From positions 1 through 34,683 of the forward strand of contig JAEMQF010000298.1 in the NCBI GenBank assembly GCA_022758925.1: a stretch of DNA of 34,683 nt, given 5' to 3'. Positions 1 to 6,616 of this stretch are shown piece after piece; positions within the stretch are counted from its first letter, which is position 1, and every line of letters begins with the position of its first letter. Position numbers and translations under genes: made by a program. The notes below the pieces were generated by a model. That model was not told the DNA's origin, did not search any database, and saw only the letters and a program-made list of their open reading frames with translations. The DNA comes from Burkholderiales bacterium. Its GTDB lineage: Bacteria > Pseudomonadota > Gammaproteobacteria > Burkholderiales > Burkholderiaceae_C.

Positions 1-504
1 ACCCGAGCCTACCTGTTGCGCGAGGGTGAATGCCGGCAGTTGACCCAGGACCACTGTCTGGAACAGGCCCACTCTCCCAGCCAGCGGACCAAACCAACCC
101 GGGCGCTGGGACAAGACGATGCAATCCACGTCGACCACCAACAAGGCGAGCTGCTGCGCGACGATGCTTTCGTTCTCGTTTCCGGCGGCGTGCACGGCAA
201 TCTGGCCGAATCTCGAATCGCATGGCTCGCGGCCCAAGGCAGCGCTGGTTTGGCGAGCAGCGGCCTGGTTGCCGCGGCCGTGGCCGCAGGCGGCACCGAC
301 GATGCCAGCGCCCTCGTGGTGCGCGTGCACAGCCTGGCGCCCTCGCGGCTCGACGATGCGCTTCGCAACAGCGGTCAAGGCGCGCCACCCAGCCGCAAGA
401 ACTTGGGCGGCATTCCCGGCGGCCGCGTTGTCACGGCGCGCATTGCCGAACCTGGCGTGCATCAAGTCCATCCGACACGTGACCCCGCGACGGGCAACTT
501 CTAA
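1..504 (+). pseudogene. Truncated PP2C-type phosphatase fragment (bifunctional Ser/Thr kinase/phosphatase remnant)
   Basis: The frame is open from base 1, so the 5' part lies outside the window. It reads as the C-terminal half of a PP2C-like phosphatase domain: TRAYLLREGECRQLTQDH, RALGQDD, DAFVLVSGGVHG and GGTDDASALVVRV follow the family order. The linker after it (SLAPSRLDDALRNSG, then GRVVTARIAEPGVHQV) resembles the join to the kinase domain in proteobacterial bifunctional kinase/phosphatases, but a TAA stop comes where the kinase should begin. The usual metal-binding Asp of the (S/T)DG motif is Gly here (SGGVHG). Loss of the kinase and of a metal ligand suggests a dead remnant. The stop overlaps the stop of the convergent TauE/SafE gene. 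Family assignment is from motif recognition only; the upstream part cannot be judged. Confidence 0.6.
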
Positions 505-1352
505 AACGTCATGCCCCTCACGAGCATATATCCAGCAAGTGTGAGCAGCAGGCAGGCGAAGGCGCGCTTGAGCTGCCGCACATTCATGCGGTGCGCCACC
601 CGTGCACCCCAGGGCGCGGCCAGCATGCTCCCGGCGGCGAGCGTGAACAACGCGGGCAGGTAGAGATAACCGATGGCACCGCTGGGCATGTCTTGCAGCG
701 ACCAGCCGGCGATGATGTAGCCAAGGGTTCCGGCCACCGCGATCGGAAATCCGAGTGCCGCCGACGTTGCCACCGCATTGATGATCGACACGTTGCACGC
801 GATCATGAACGGCACCGTGATGAAGGCGCCGCCGGCACCGACCAGGGTCGAGATGACACCGATTGCGGCACCGGCCGCGAACAGCGCGCTGCCCTGCGGC
901 ATGGTTCGCCCCGGCTTGGGCCTGCGCTCGAAGAACATCTGCATCGCCGAGAACGTGAGAAACACGGCGAACAAAGACGCGAGAACGGCCGAGGGCAGGG
1001 CTTTGGCGATCTGCGCCCCCAGCAGCGATCCGAACACGATGCCGGGAGCGAGCAGCTTCACGACATCCCAACGCACGGCGCCGCGCCGGTGGTGGGCGCG
1101 CAGCGACGACATCGACGTGAAGCAGATCGTCGCCAGCGAGGTTGCGACCGCCATTTTCACGATGTGCTGGGGCGGCATGTTCTTGAACGACAGCACGAGT
1201 GTCACGAAAGGAACGAGCAGCGCGCCGCCGCCAATGCCCAGCAGGCCGGCGAGAAAACCCGCCACACCCCCCAGCAGCAGCAGCTCGATGACGAGCTGCC
1301 ATTCGTTGGGCGAGCTCAGACCCTGCCCAGCAGCTTGTTCACGGCCAACCAC
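501..1352 (-). CDS. TauE/SafE family sulfite/organosulfonate exporter-like membrane permease
   Basis: Polytopic inner-membrane protein of about 270-283 residues. The N-terminal GGVAGFLAGLLGIGGGALLVP and the second-half repeat IGVISTLVGAGGAFITVPF are the paired glycine-rich motifs of the TauE/SafE (DUF81) family, whose members move sulfite, sulfoacetate or other small anions. I count about eight hydrophobic segments. The tracked GTG start lies inside the upstream EVE gene, giving a 37-base overlap. Homologues begin close to the WQLVIELLLLGG segment, so the true start may be a rare codon (for example CTG) about 35 bases further in. The gene is probably coupled to the EVE gene. The substrate cannot be inferred. 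Confidence 0.85.
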   Translation of the reverse strand: MVGREQAAGQGLSSPNEWQLVIELLLLGGVAGFLAGLLGIGGGALLVPFVTLVLSFKNMPPQHIVKMAVATSLATICFTSMSSLRAHHRRGAVRWDVVKLLAPGIVFGSLLGAQIAKALPSAVLASLFAVFLTFSAMQMFFERRPKPGRTMPQGSALFAAGAAIGVISTLVGAGGAFITVPFMIACNVSIINAVATSAALGFPIAVAGTLGYIIAGWSLQDMPSGAIGYLYLPALFTLAAGSMLAAPWGARVAHRMNVRQLKRAFACLLLTLAGYMLVRGMTF

Positions 1353-1780
1353 TCTGGTGCGGTGACGGGCGTGATCGAGAGCCGGTTGCCGCGGCGCAAG
1401 ACCAGCATCGTGGCCAGCGTCGGCTCTTCGCGCATTCGGTGCAGGCCGAGCAAGGGCGTCTTGCGCACCAGCTTCACGTCGACATGCACCCAGCGTGGTG
1501 CGGCGCGCGTGGCACTGCTGTCGAAGTAGTCGCTCGTCTTGTCGAACTGTGTCTCGTCCGGGTAGGCGCTGCTGGCGACGACAGCCAGGCCGGCGATGCC
1601 GGGTTCAGGGCACGACGAGTGATAGAACAGCACGCCATCGCCGACTTGCATTTGATCGCGCATGTAGTTGCGCGACTGGTAGTTGCGCACGCCGATCCAC
1701 GGCACCGTCTGCCGCGCGGCTTTGGCGAGATCGTCGATCGAGCACTCGCCGGGCTCGCTTTTCATCAACCAGTAATTCAT
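1316..1780 (-). CDS. EVE domain-containing protein
   Basis: A 154-residue single-domain protein. NYWLMKSEP at the start, then WIGVRNYQSRNYMRDQ, VGDGVLFYHSSC, PGIAGLAVV and a C-terminal LSITPVTAPEW are the conserved blocks of the EVE domain. This is a PUA-like fold thought to bind modified bases in nucleic acid. The ORF track begins at a TTG; the ATG giving MNYWLMKSEP is preferred because family members start there. It lies downstream of 6S RNA on the same strand, an arrangement seen in other betaproteobacteria, and overlaps the TauE/SafE gene. The ligand is unknown. Confidence 0.9.
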   Translation of the reverse strand: MNYWLMKSEPGECSIDDLAKAARQTVPWIGVRNYQSRNYMRDQMQVGDGVLFYHSSCPEPGIAGLAVVASSAYPDETQFDKTSDYFDSSATRAAPRWVHVDVKLVRKTPLLGLHRMREEPTLATMLVLRRGNRLSITPVTAPEWLAVNKLLGRV

Positions 1781-1828
1781 CGGGGGCAACCTGCAACGAG
1801 CCGCGGGCGAAGAGCCTGGGCGAGAAAG

Positions 1829-2007
1829 TGTCCGCCGCGAACCGTAGGCCGCATTCCTGAACCCAGGCAGTTCAGGTGGGCGAGGTCAGCCGGGCTTCGG
1901 GTTCATCTGACGCGAGACGATCACACCAACCCGGCGATGTTCCAAGCCCCAGCTCATACGAGCATCGGTTCAAGGAAATTAAAGACCTACGCGAATGCGA
2001 CGGACGA
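1829..2007 (-). ncRNA. ssrS: 6S RNA (ssrS)
   Basis: The 277-base gap between zapA and the EVE gene holds a 6S RNA on the minus strand. Read 5' to 3', the ends pair as GTCCGTCGC (2005-1997) with GCGGCGGAC (1838-1830), followed inward by GTAGGTC with GGCCTAC. The 3' half has a perfect CCTGAAC/GTTCAGG hairpin (1856-1876) at the place of the E. coli CCTTGAAC/GTTCAAGG hairpin. The 5' segment CTTGAACCGATG matches E. coli CCTGAGCCGATA, and CGGGTTGGTGTGA matches CGGTTGGTGAGC. Length is about 179 nt. 6S RNA binds the sigma70 holoenzyme as an open-promoter mimic in stationary phase. The position just after zapA is the conserved proteobacterial context. Ends are approximate. Confidence 0.9.
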
Positions 2008-2011
2008 ATTT

Positions 2012-2017
2012 ATTCTA
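2012..2017 (-). promoter_or_regulatory. Putative -10 box of the 6S RNA promoter
   Basis: TAGAAT on the minus strand lies six to seven bases upstream of the first paired base of the 6S closing stem, the correct distance for a sigma70 -10 element. No convincing -35 box is visible 16-18 bp upstream, so promoter strength cannot be judged. Confidence 0.5.
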
Positions 2018-2057
2018 CGCCGCGCATTGCCCGTCCACTCGCTGAGGATTCACGCCG

Positions 2058-2366
2058 TCACAACAGTCGACCATCTTCGCTGAGTGCCTGGTCGAGTTTG
2101 CGGATTAGTGCATCGATGTGCGATTGGTCGTCGCCGGAAGTGCGCGCTTTCGCTGCCGGCGCGCTACCCTGGGCCGACGCCTCGTACGCGAGGTTCAGCG
2201 CGGCGAGCACGGCGATGCGTTCGCGGGACTTGACCTTGCCCTTGGCGCGGATCGTCGACATTTCGCGGTCGACCTGAGCCACGGCGTCGCGCAAGCCCGA
2301 CTCGCCGCCTTCAGGGCAGGCGAGCACATAACTCTGGCCCATGATCGTGACGTCGACTTGCTTCAC
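2058..2366 (-). CDS. zapA: Cell division protein ZapA
   Basis: 102 residues, the usual ZapA length. The N-terminal KQVDVTIMGQSYVLACPEGGE is the typical beta-strand head that binds FtsZ, and the following helix (LRDAVAQVDREMSTIRAKGKVKSRERIAVLAALNLA, interrupted here only by position) leads into a coiled-coil tail ending in IDALIRKLDQAL. ZapA cross-links FtsZ filaments and stabilises the Z ring. The GTG start overlaps the TGA stop of the upstream zapB-like gene (GTGA), and 6S RNA follows. This order strongly supports the call. Confidence 0.93.
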   Translation of the reverse strand: MKQVDVTIMGQSYVLACPEGGESGLRDAVAQVDREMSTIRAKGKVKSRERIAVLAALNLAYEASAQGSAPAAKARTSGDDQSHIDALIRKLDQALSEDGRLL

Positions 2367-2614
2367 GCGGCGCGCTCGGTCGGATCGCTGTCGCCCGGTC
2401 GCGCGGGTGCACCGCCGACGCTCACTTCTCTCGGCAAGCGCTCGAGCAGGGCATCGATCCGGCCGCGCGCCGCGCTCAAGCGCGAACGCAGGCTGTCGCG
2501 TTCGCGGCCGATCGCCTCGAGTTGCTCACACAACAAGACGTTGGTCCTCTTCAACTCGTCGTGACGCAGCAGCAGGCGCTCGACGCGATCGGTGAGGTCT
2601 TCAAGCTTGGGCAT
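2363..2614 (-). CDS. Small coiled-coil protein, TIGR02449/ZapB-like
   Basis: 83 residues, almost entirely one heptad-rich coiled coil (LEDLTDRVERLLLRHDELKR, then LCEQLEAIGRERDSLRSRL) with a charged tail. Small coiled-coil proteins of this type sit directly upstream of zapA in many beta- and gammaproteobacteria and are presumed to help FtsZ ring assembly like ZapB. The stop overlaps the zapA start by GTGA, so the two are translationally coupled. A TACAAT hexamer on the minus strand lies about ten bases before the ATG, too close for a normal leader, so promoter placement is uncertain. Confidence 0.8.
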   Translation of the reverse strand: MPKLEDLTDRVERLLLRHDELKRTNVLLCEQLEAIGRERDSLRSRLSAARGRIDALLERLPREVSVGGAPARPGDSDPTERAA

Positions 2615-2674
2615 GGCTGCTGTGATTGTAGGGTCCGGCGCCGTCGCGCGAGCCCAAACTGACGCGTACCGTGC

Positions 2675-2729
2675 TCTACGGCGACGCCAATCTGGATGTC
2701 GACAAAATCAAGAACCCGCTGGCCAGCGC
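2675..2729 (-). repeat. Second copy of the 3' end of the eamA gene (left direct repeat)
   Basis: 55 bases here match 5169-5223 at roughly 49-50 positions, from CTACGGCG through GCTGGCCAGCGC. On the minus strand it encodes ALASGFLILSTSRLASP then stop, against ALASGFLTLPASRLAPP in the intact EamA protein. It is therefore a fragment of a second, related eamA gene or an old duplication. Its upstream end joins an IS1380-like fragment with no spacer. Confidence 0.8.
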
Positions 2730-2730
2730 C

Positions 2731-2812
2731 GACCGGACAGATCCAGCTGCGCTTCCTTGATCCGGTTCTCGGTCTCGCCGCGCGGAGTACTCGTGCTCGA
2801 TATCGTGCACAG
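2731..2812 (-). mobile_element. IS1380-family transposase remnant
   Basis: On the minus strand a short reading frame gives RGETENRIKEAQLDLSGR, close to the C-terminal RGxxENRIKEQQLDLF motif I know from IS1380-family transposases. The preceding HDIEHEY followed by S/C-A-R looks like the adjoining region, but a small deletion between them shifts the frame. Nothing else of the element survives, and no terminal inverted repeats are visible. The fragment ends exactly where the eamA-like fragment begins. Identification rests on one motif. Confidence 0.5.
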
Positions 2813-2830
2813 GCCTAACGACTAGCCTGT

Positions 2831-3183
2831 CATCGGCTGCCCCCGCGCTTGAAGCAGCGCCAGAACACCAAAGCCGGAGCGTTGTCCGGTGGCGAACTGT
2901 GGTGCTGACGCTGTCCCTCACGCTCATGGGCCGCCCCGAGCTTCTCATGGTGGACCAGCCTACCGACGGCCTGCCGCAGAAGATCGTGGCCCTCGTGGCT
3001 GACTTCATGCCTGATTTCGACCATCGTGGTATGGGGGTGCTGCTGGTGGAACAGAAACTAACCTTCGCCCTGGACGTGGCCGACCGCGGCCTGCTCATGG
3101 GCCACAGCCAAGTCGTCTTCCAAGCGACGCCGGCCGATCTGCGCGCCGATTCCGAGATCCGCAAGGTTTGGTTGGCGGTCTGA
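2831..3183 (+). pseudogene. Broken livF-like ABC transporter ATPase fragment
   Basis: C-terminal half of a branched-chain-amino-acid-type ABC ATPase. A first frame reads LKQRQNTKAGALSGGEL (signature motif) and then stops. After a frameshift near base 2895 it continues as LTLSLTLMGRPELLMVDQPTDGL, LLVEQKLTFALDVADRGLLMG and a normal C-terminus ending RKVWLAV. The Walker A half is missing. The Walker B catalytic Glu is Gln (VDQPTDG rather than VDEPTEG). Missing N-terminus, frameshift and lost catalytic residue together mark a pseudogene. It is not part of the intact liv operon at 17434-24162. Confidence 0.8.
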
Positions 3184-3299
3184 GGGTGTTGGCGCAGTTG
3201 AGAATCCACTCGCCATGCCGGCCGCTTCGTGGCACTATTCGGTTGCGCGCCGCCAGCGATGCGACGCGCCCAAGAAGGTCAGCTCATCGGGGGTGCCAC

Positions 3300-4487
3300 A
3301 TGTCGCAGCAGCTCGCCGCGCCACTCGAGGCGTGGGAAGGGACGCAGGTTAGCGGCCGGCGATTGCCGGTGTCGGGCTTTGCGCGCGCAGACCTGGTGCG
3401 GGCCCTGTTGCGTTTTCGCCGGCCCGATTCGGCCATCGGCGTGCGCTTGCTGGTGATCGATGTGCTCATCGTTGCCGGCGCCTGGGCGCTGGTGCTCTGG
3501 GCCGACCACCTTGCGCTACGCTTGGCCGCCGGCGTGCTGGTGGGTTTCAAGTTGGCAGCCGTGTACACGCTGGCGCACGACGCGGTGCACGGCAATCTGG
3601 TGGGCTCAGCGCGGTGGAACCGTGTGCTGGGCACGTTCGGCTACTGGCTCACCTTCCACAACTACCGCATCCGTCACTACGACCATCTGCTGCTGGGCCA
3701 CCACCCGCACCTGTGCGGCCCGCAGCACGATGCCTATCGGCCGATGAGCCCACAGCAGTACGCTGCGGCTTCGCCATTGCGGCGCGCCTGGGAGCGCTTC
3801 CAGCGCGCGCCCATCGTCATCTCGTTCTTCGCCTACGGCGTGGCCCAGCGCTGGTGGTGCGTGGAGTTCTTCCCGCCCGCCGCCATGCCGCCGCAGCACA
3901 AGGCCGAGGCGCGCTGGCTGCAGGCAGCGGTGATCGGCTGGATCGCTGCGCTGGTGGCGCTGGCGTGGGCCAGCGCCCGATGGCGCGGCGGCGGCTTTGG
4001 GATGGAACTGGCCGTGGTCTTCGGCTTGCCGGTCTTCGTCTTCCAGACCACGCAGGCGATGGTGTTGTACGTGCAGCACACGCACCCCGACATCCCCTGG
4101 TTCGGCCCGGGTGACGATTTGATCGACCGCTTCGGCCCGGAGTCGCTCACCGTGCACATCGAGGCGCCGCGTTTCATCGGCGCGGCCTCGCACGACATCA
4201 TGGAACACCCGGCGCACCACGTGATCCCGGCCATTCCCTGCTACCGCCTGCACGAAGCGCAGACCGAGCTCAACCGCATCCTGGGCACGAAGGCGCTGCG
4301 CACGCACGTGTTCGCGCTGCGCCGCCTCGGGTTCATCATGCGCAACTGCAAGCTTTACGACTATGAGCGCCATTGCTGGACCGACTTCGAAGGAAGGGTC
4401 ACCTCGTACACCCAGGCCGCGGCTTTGCTGAACGAGGACGCGGGCCACGATGGGGCCGCCGCACCGCGCGAGCTGGCGGCCGCTTAG
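3300..4487 (+). CDS. Membrane fatty acid desaturase (omega-6/DesA-like)
   Basis: 395 residues from the ATG at 3300; the tracked upstream extension is not family-like. The three histidine clusters of the di-iron membrane desaturases are present: HDAVH (residues 93-97), the HYDH / GHHPH region (126-137) and HPAHH (303-307), followed by VIPAIPCYRLHEAQ, typical of delta-12 type enzymes. Hydrophobic segments lie around residues 47-66, 75-92 and 250-300. It probably introduces a double bond into membrane acyl chains; position and substrate cannot be read. It stands alone on the plus strand, surrounded by gene fragments and between direct repeats of the eamA 3' end, so it may have been brought in by rearrangement. 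Confidence 0.88.
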   Translation: MSQQLAAPLEAWEGTQVSGRRLPVSGFARADLVRALLRFRRPDSAIGVRLLVIDVLIVAGAWALVLWADHLALRLAAGVLVGFKLAAVYTLAHDAVHGNLVGSARWNRVLGTFGYWLTFHNYRIRHYDHLLLGHHPHLCGPQHDAYRPMSPQQYAAASPLRRAWERFQRAPIVISFFAYGVAQRWWCVEFFPPAAMPPQHKAEARWLQAAVIGWIAALVALAWASARWRGGGFGMELAVVFGLPVFVFQTTQAMVLYVQHTHPDIPWFGPGDDLIDRFGPESLTVHIEAPRFIGAASHDIMEHPAHHVIPAIPCYRLHEAQTELNRILGTKALRTHVFALRRLGFIMRNCKLYDYERHCWTDFEGRVTSYTQAAALLNEDAGHDGAAAPRELAAA

Positions 4488-4572
4488 GCAGGAGCGCTGC
4501 GCGCGGGATCGCCGCGCCTTCAGAGCGCCGCGCTGCCGGTCAGCTGCCGCGTGAGCAGGGCCTGAAGCGACG

Positions 4573-4860
4573 TCAGCTGCCTTCGCCAGCCTCAGCATGG
4601 CGCCGCGCACCCACCACACCGGGATACGCTGCGTCGTTGAACAGTTGCACCAGCGCATTGGCGCCCAGGCAGGTGGACAGCGTGGTGCGCCGATGGTCGA
4701 GCAATCTCGCGTGCAGGCCCAGGTCCTCGAGGATGCGGCGCGTACGGTGCGTGAACGCAACGTCGAGCCCGTCCTCGCCCGGATCTGCAACCAACGCTTC
4801 GCCGTGCTGTTCCAGCACCGGGCGAGCATAGATTCTGTCAACGTCAGTTCTTTGTCCTGC
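4573..4860 (-). pseudogene. Unidentified coding fragment
   Basis: On the minus strand this frame reads like real protein with GC-rich third positions (GEALVADPGEDGLDVAFTH, RILEDLGLHARLLDHRR, LGANALVQLFNDAAYPGVVG). It has no credible start: its upstream end runs into the wHTH fragment in another frame, and it stops soon after the conserved-looking part. I do not recognise the family. It is most simply a truncated gene in the rearranged block; a chance open frame cannot be excluded. Confidence 0.35.
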
Positions 4861-4870
4861 GCCAAGACGA

Positions 4871-5146
4871 TCAGTGCACGACGCCCGAGTAGACATTGGG
4901 GAGGTGGTGCTCGCGCAGGGACAGAGAGGTGCACATGAAGTTTCGGCCGAAGTTGGTAACGCGCCAGCGACGCGTGCGCGGGATCTTCGCCGTCAGGCTC
5001 TGGGGAAATATGCGGCGGAAGCGGCGCCTTACCTTTGCACTTGCCGTCTTCGGATCGAGTGCGCACGAGCGCAGCAGGCGTCTCGATGTCAACCGCGCGC
5101 CGATGTCCCGGTTGGTGAAACCATGCAGGCAATGCTCTTCTGCCAT
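4871..5146 (-). pseudogene. C-terminal winged-helix fragment, probably mobile-element-associated
   Basis: 91 residues: HGFTNRDIGARL, then a basic helix, then LTAKIPRTRRWRVTNFGRNF and SLREHHLPNVYSG. This resembles the C-terminal winged-helix part (GFxNRDIR ... GLIAKIPRTRRWRVTxxGR) of a larger protein type I associate with mobile or accessory DNA. The N-terminal part is absent because the fragment begins about 20 bases from the end of the eamA gene. It is interpreted as a truncated remnant; the family is from memory and not certain. Confidence 0.45.
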
Positions 5147-5168
5147 GATGCTCTTGACCAGTGCGCCG

Positions 5169-5223
5169 CTACGGCGGCGCCAATCTGGATGCCGGCAACG
5201 TCAAGAACCCGCTGGCCAGCGCG
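5169..5223 (-). repeat. 3' end of intact eamA (right direct repeat)
   Basis: Partner of the repeat at 2675-2729 in the same orientation, including the shared TAG stop. The two copies bound about 2.4 kb that contains the desaturase gene and all the gene fragments. Confidence 0.8.
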
Positions 5224-6068
5224 GTGCCGAGCAGTATCGTCGCGCAGCCGAACAGCATCGCGCCCGTGACCATCTCATCGAGGAACAACACGCCCCAGGT
5301 GATGCCGAACACAGGAATCAGAAATGTCACCGTGATCGCCCTCGACGCGCCGAGGTGGGCGATGAGGCGAAAGAACAGGATGTAGGCCACGCCCGTGCAC
5401 ACGACCGCCAGCGCCGCGAGCGCGCTCCACGCACGCAGAGAAGGTGGCTCGGCCGGCCACCAGACGAGCGCCGGGACAAGCAGGAAGAGTGCCGCAAAGC
5501 CCTGGCTGCCGCTGGCCACCGCGAGCGGCGCCACACCGTGAAGGCGCCGCTTCGTGTAGTTCGCCGAGAAGCCGTAAAGCAGCGTCGCGAACAGGCACGC
5601 GACGATGGCCCAGCCGCTGCCCCCGGGCTTGAATCCGGCTTCAACGTTCACGTTGCTCCATGCCAGACCGAGCACGCCCAGCAGGCCGATCCCCAAACCG
5701 AGAATCCGCGAACGGTTCAACTGCTCGTTCAGCCAGGCCCAGGCGACCGCGGCACCGAAGAGTGGCGCCGCGGCGTTGAAGATCGACGCCAGGCCGCCGG
5801 TGATCGACAGCGTGGCGAAGGCGAAGCAGACGAAGGGCAGGGCGGAATTCGTGAGGCCGACCCACGCAATCGGCCGCCAGTTCGCGCGCAGCGCGCCGAA
5901 CTGGCCGCGCAGCACAAGCAGCGGCAACAAGAACAGGGCAGCACCCAACACGCGCAATCCGGCCAGCGCGAACGGCCCGAACTCGGAAGCGCCCATGCGC
6001 ATGAACAGGAACGACCCGCCCCACAGCGCAGCGAGGGACAGCAACTCGACAGCGTTTCCAGCGTTCAC
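5169..6068 (-). CDS. EamA/DMT-family transporter
   Basis: 299 residues with about ten hydrophobic segments in two EamA repeats. The first contains LAALWGGSFLFMRMGASEFG and SIFNAAAPLFGAAVAWAWLNEQL; the second ends with FLIPVFGITWGVLFLDEMVTG, the typical P-x-x-x-x-x-x-G-x-x-x-x-x-E end of the repeat. Members export amino acids, nucleosides or other metabolites. The GTG start overlaps the stop of the upstream ogt gene (GTGA), placing it last in the alkylation-repair operon, although no functional link is obvious. A second copy of its 3' end lies at 2675-2729. Confidence 0.9.
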   Translation of the reverse strand: MNAGNAVELLSLAALWGGSFLFMRMGASEFGPFALAGLRVLGAALFLLPLLVLRGQFGALRANWRPIAWVGLTNSALPFVCFAFATLSITGGLASIFNAAAPLFGAAVAWAWLNEQLNRSRILGLGIGLLGVLGLAWSNVNVEAGFKPGGSGWAIVACLFATLLYGFSANYTKRRLHGVAPLAVASGSQGFAALFLLVPALVWWPAEPPSLRAWSALAALAVVCTGVAYILFFRLIAHLGASRAITVTFLIPVFGITWGVLFLDEMVTGAMLFGCATILLGTALASGFLTLPASRLAPP

Positions 6069-6616
6069 GCGGCGGCCTCAAGCGGCAACGCACTTTGCGC
6101 CGGGCGCCGGCGGCGCAGCTCGAGCTCGAGCAGCGCCACTTTTCGCCCCAAGCCACCGGCATAACCCGTGAGCGCACCGCCAACGCCGAGCACGCGGTGG
6201 CACGGCACGATGATCGACAGCGGATTGCGCCCGACGGCCGCGCCGACCGCGCGCGCCGCGGCGGGCGCGCCGATCATCGCCGCGACCTCGCCATAGGTGC
6301 GCGTGGCGCCGCGCTCGATGCGCAGCAGTGCCTGCCACACCCGGCGCTGAAACACCGTGCCGTGCAGATCGAGCGGGACATCGAAGCGCACGGGCTCGCC
6401 GTCGAAATAGCGCGACAGTTGTTGCGCGGTGCGCCGCAGCAGCGGATCAGCCGGCGCATGGCGGGCAGTCCACGCCGCCGGATGGTGTTGCTGGTCGTCG
6501 AACCACACGCCGGCCAGGCCTGCCACGGTACGCGCGAGCAGCAGCGGCCCGAGCGGTGAATCGACTCGGCACTGCGCCGTGCAGGCCTGCTGGATCGAAA
6601 CAAGGGTTGAACTCAT
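6065..6616 (-). CDS. ogt: Methylated-DNA--protein-cysteine methyltransferase
   Basis: 183 residues from the ATG at 6616; the 74 extra residues in the track lie inside the upstream gene. VFQRRVWQALLRIERGATRTYGEVA is the helix-turn-helix region and NPLSIIVPCHRVLG contains the active-site Cys (PCHR) that accepts the alkyl group from O6-alkylguanine or O4-alkylthymine. The protein is used once and not regenerated. Its ATG overlaps the TGA of the Ada/AlkA gene (ATGA), and its own stop overlaps the eamA start. Together the two repair genes cover direct reversal and base excision of alkylation damage. Confidence 0.95.
   Translation of the reverse strand: MSSTLVSIQQACTAQCRVDSPLGPLLLARTVAGLAGVWFDDQQHHPAAWTARHAPADPLLRRTAQQLSRYFDGEPVRFDVPLDLHGTVFQRRVWQALLRIERGATRTYGEVAAMIGAPAAARAVGAAVGRNPLSIIVPCHRVLGVGGALTGYAGGLGRKVALLELELRRRRPAQSALPLEAAA

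Noticed and set aside
3606-5132. 508-residue minus-strand ORF across the desaturase and the fragments
   Set aside because: Reads through unrelated regions without any conserved motif; better frames exist on both strands.
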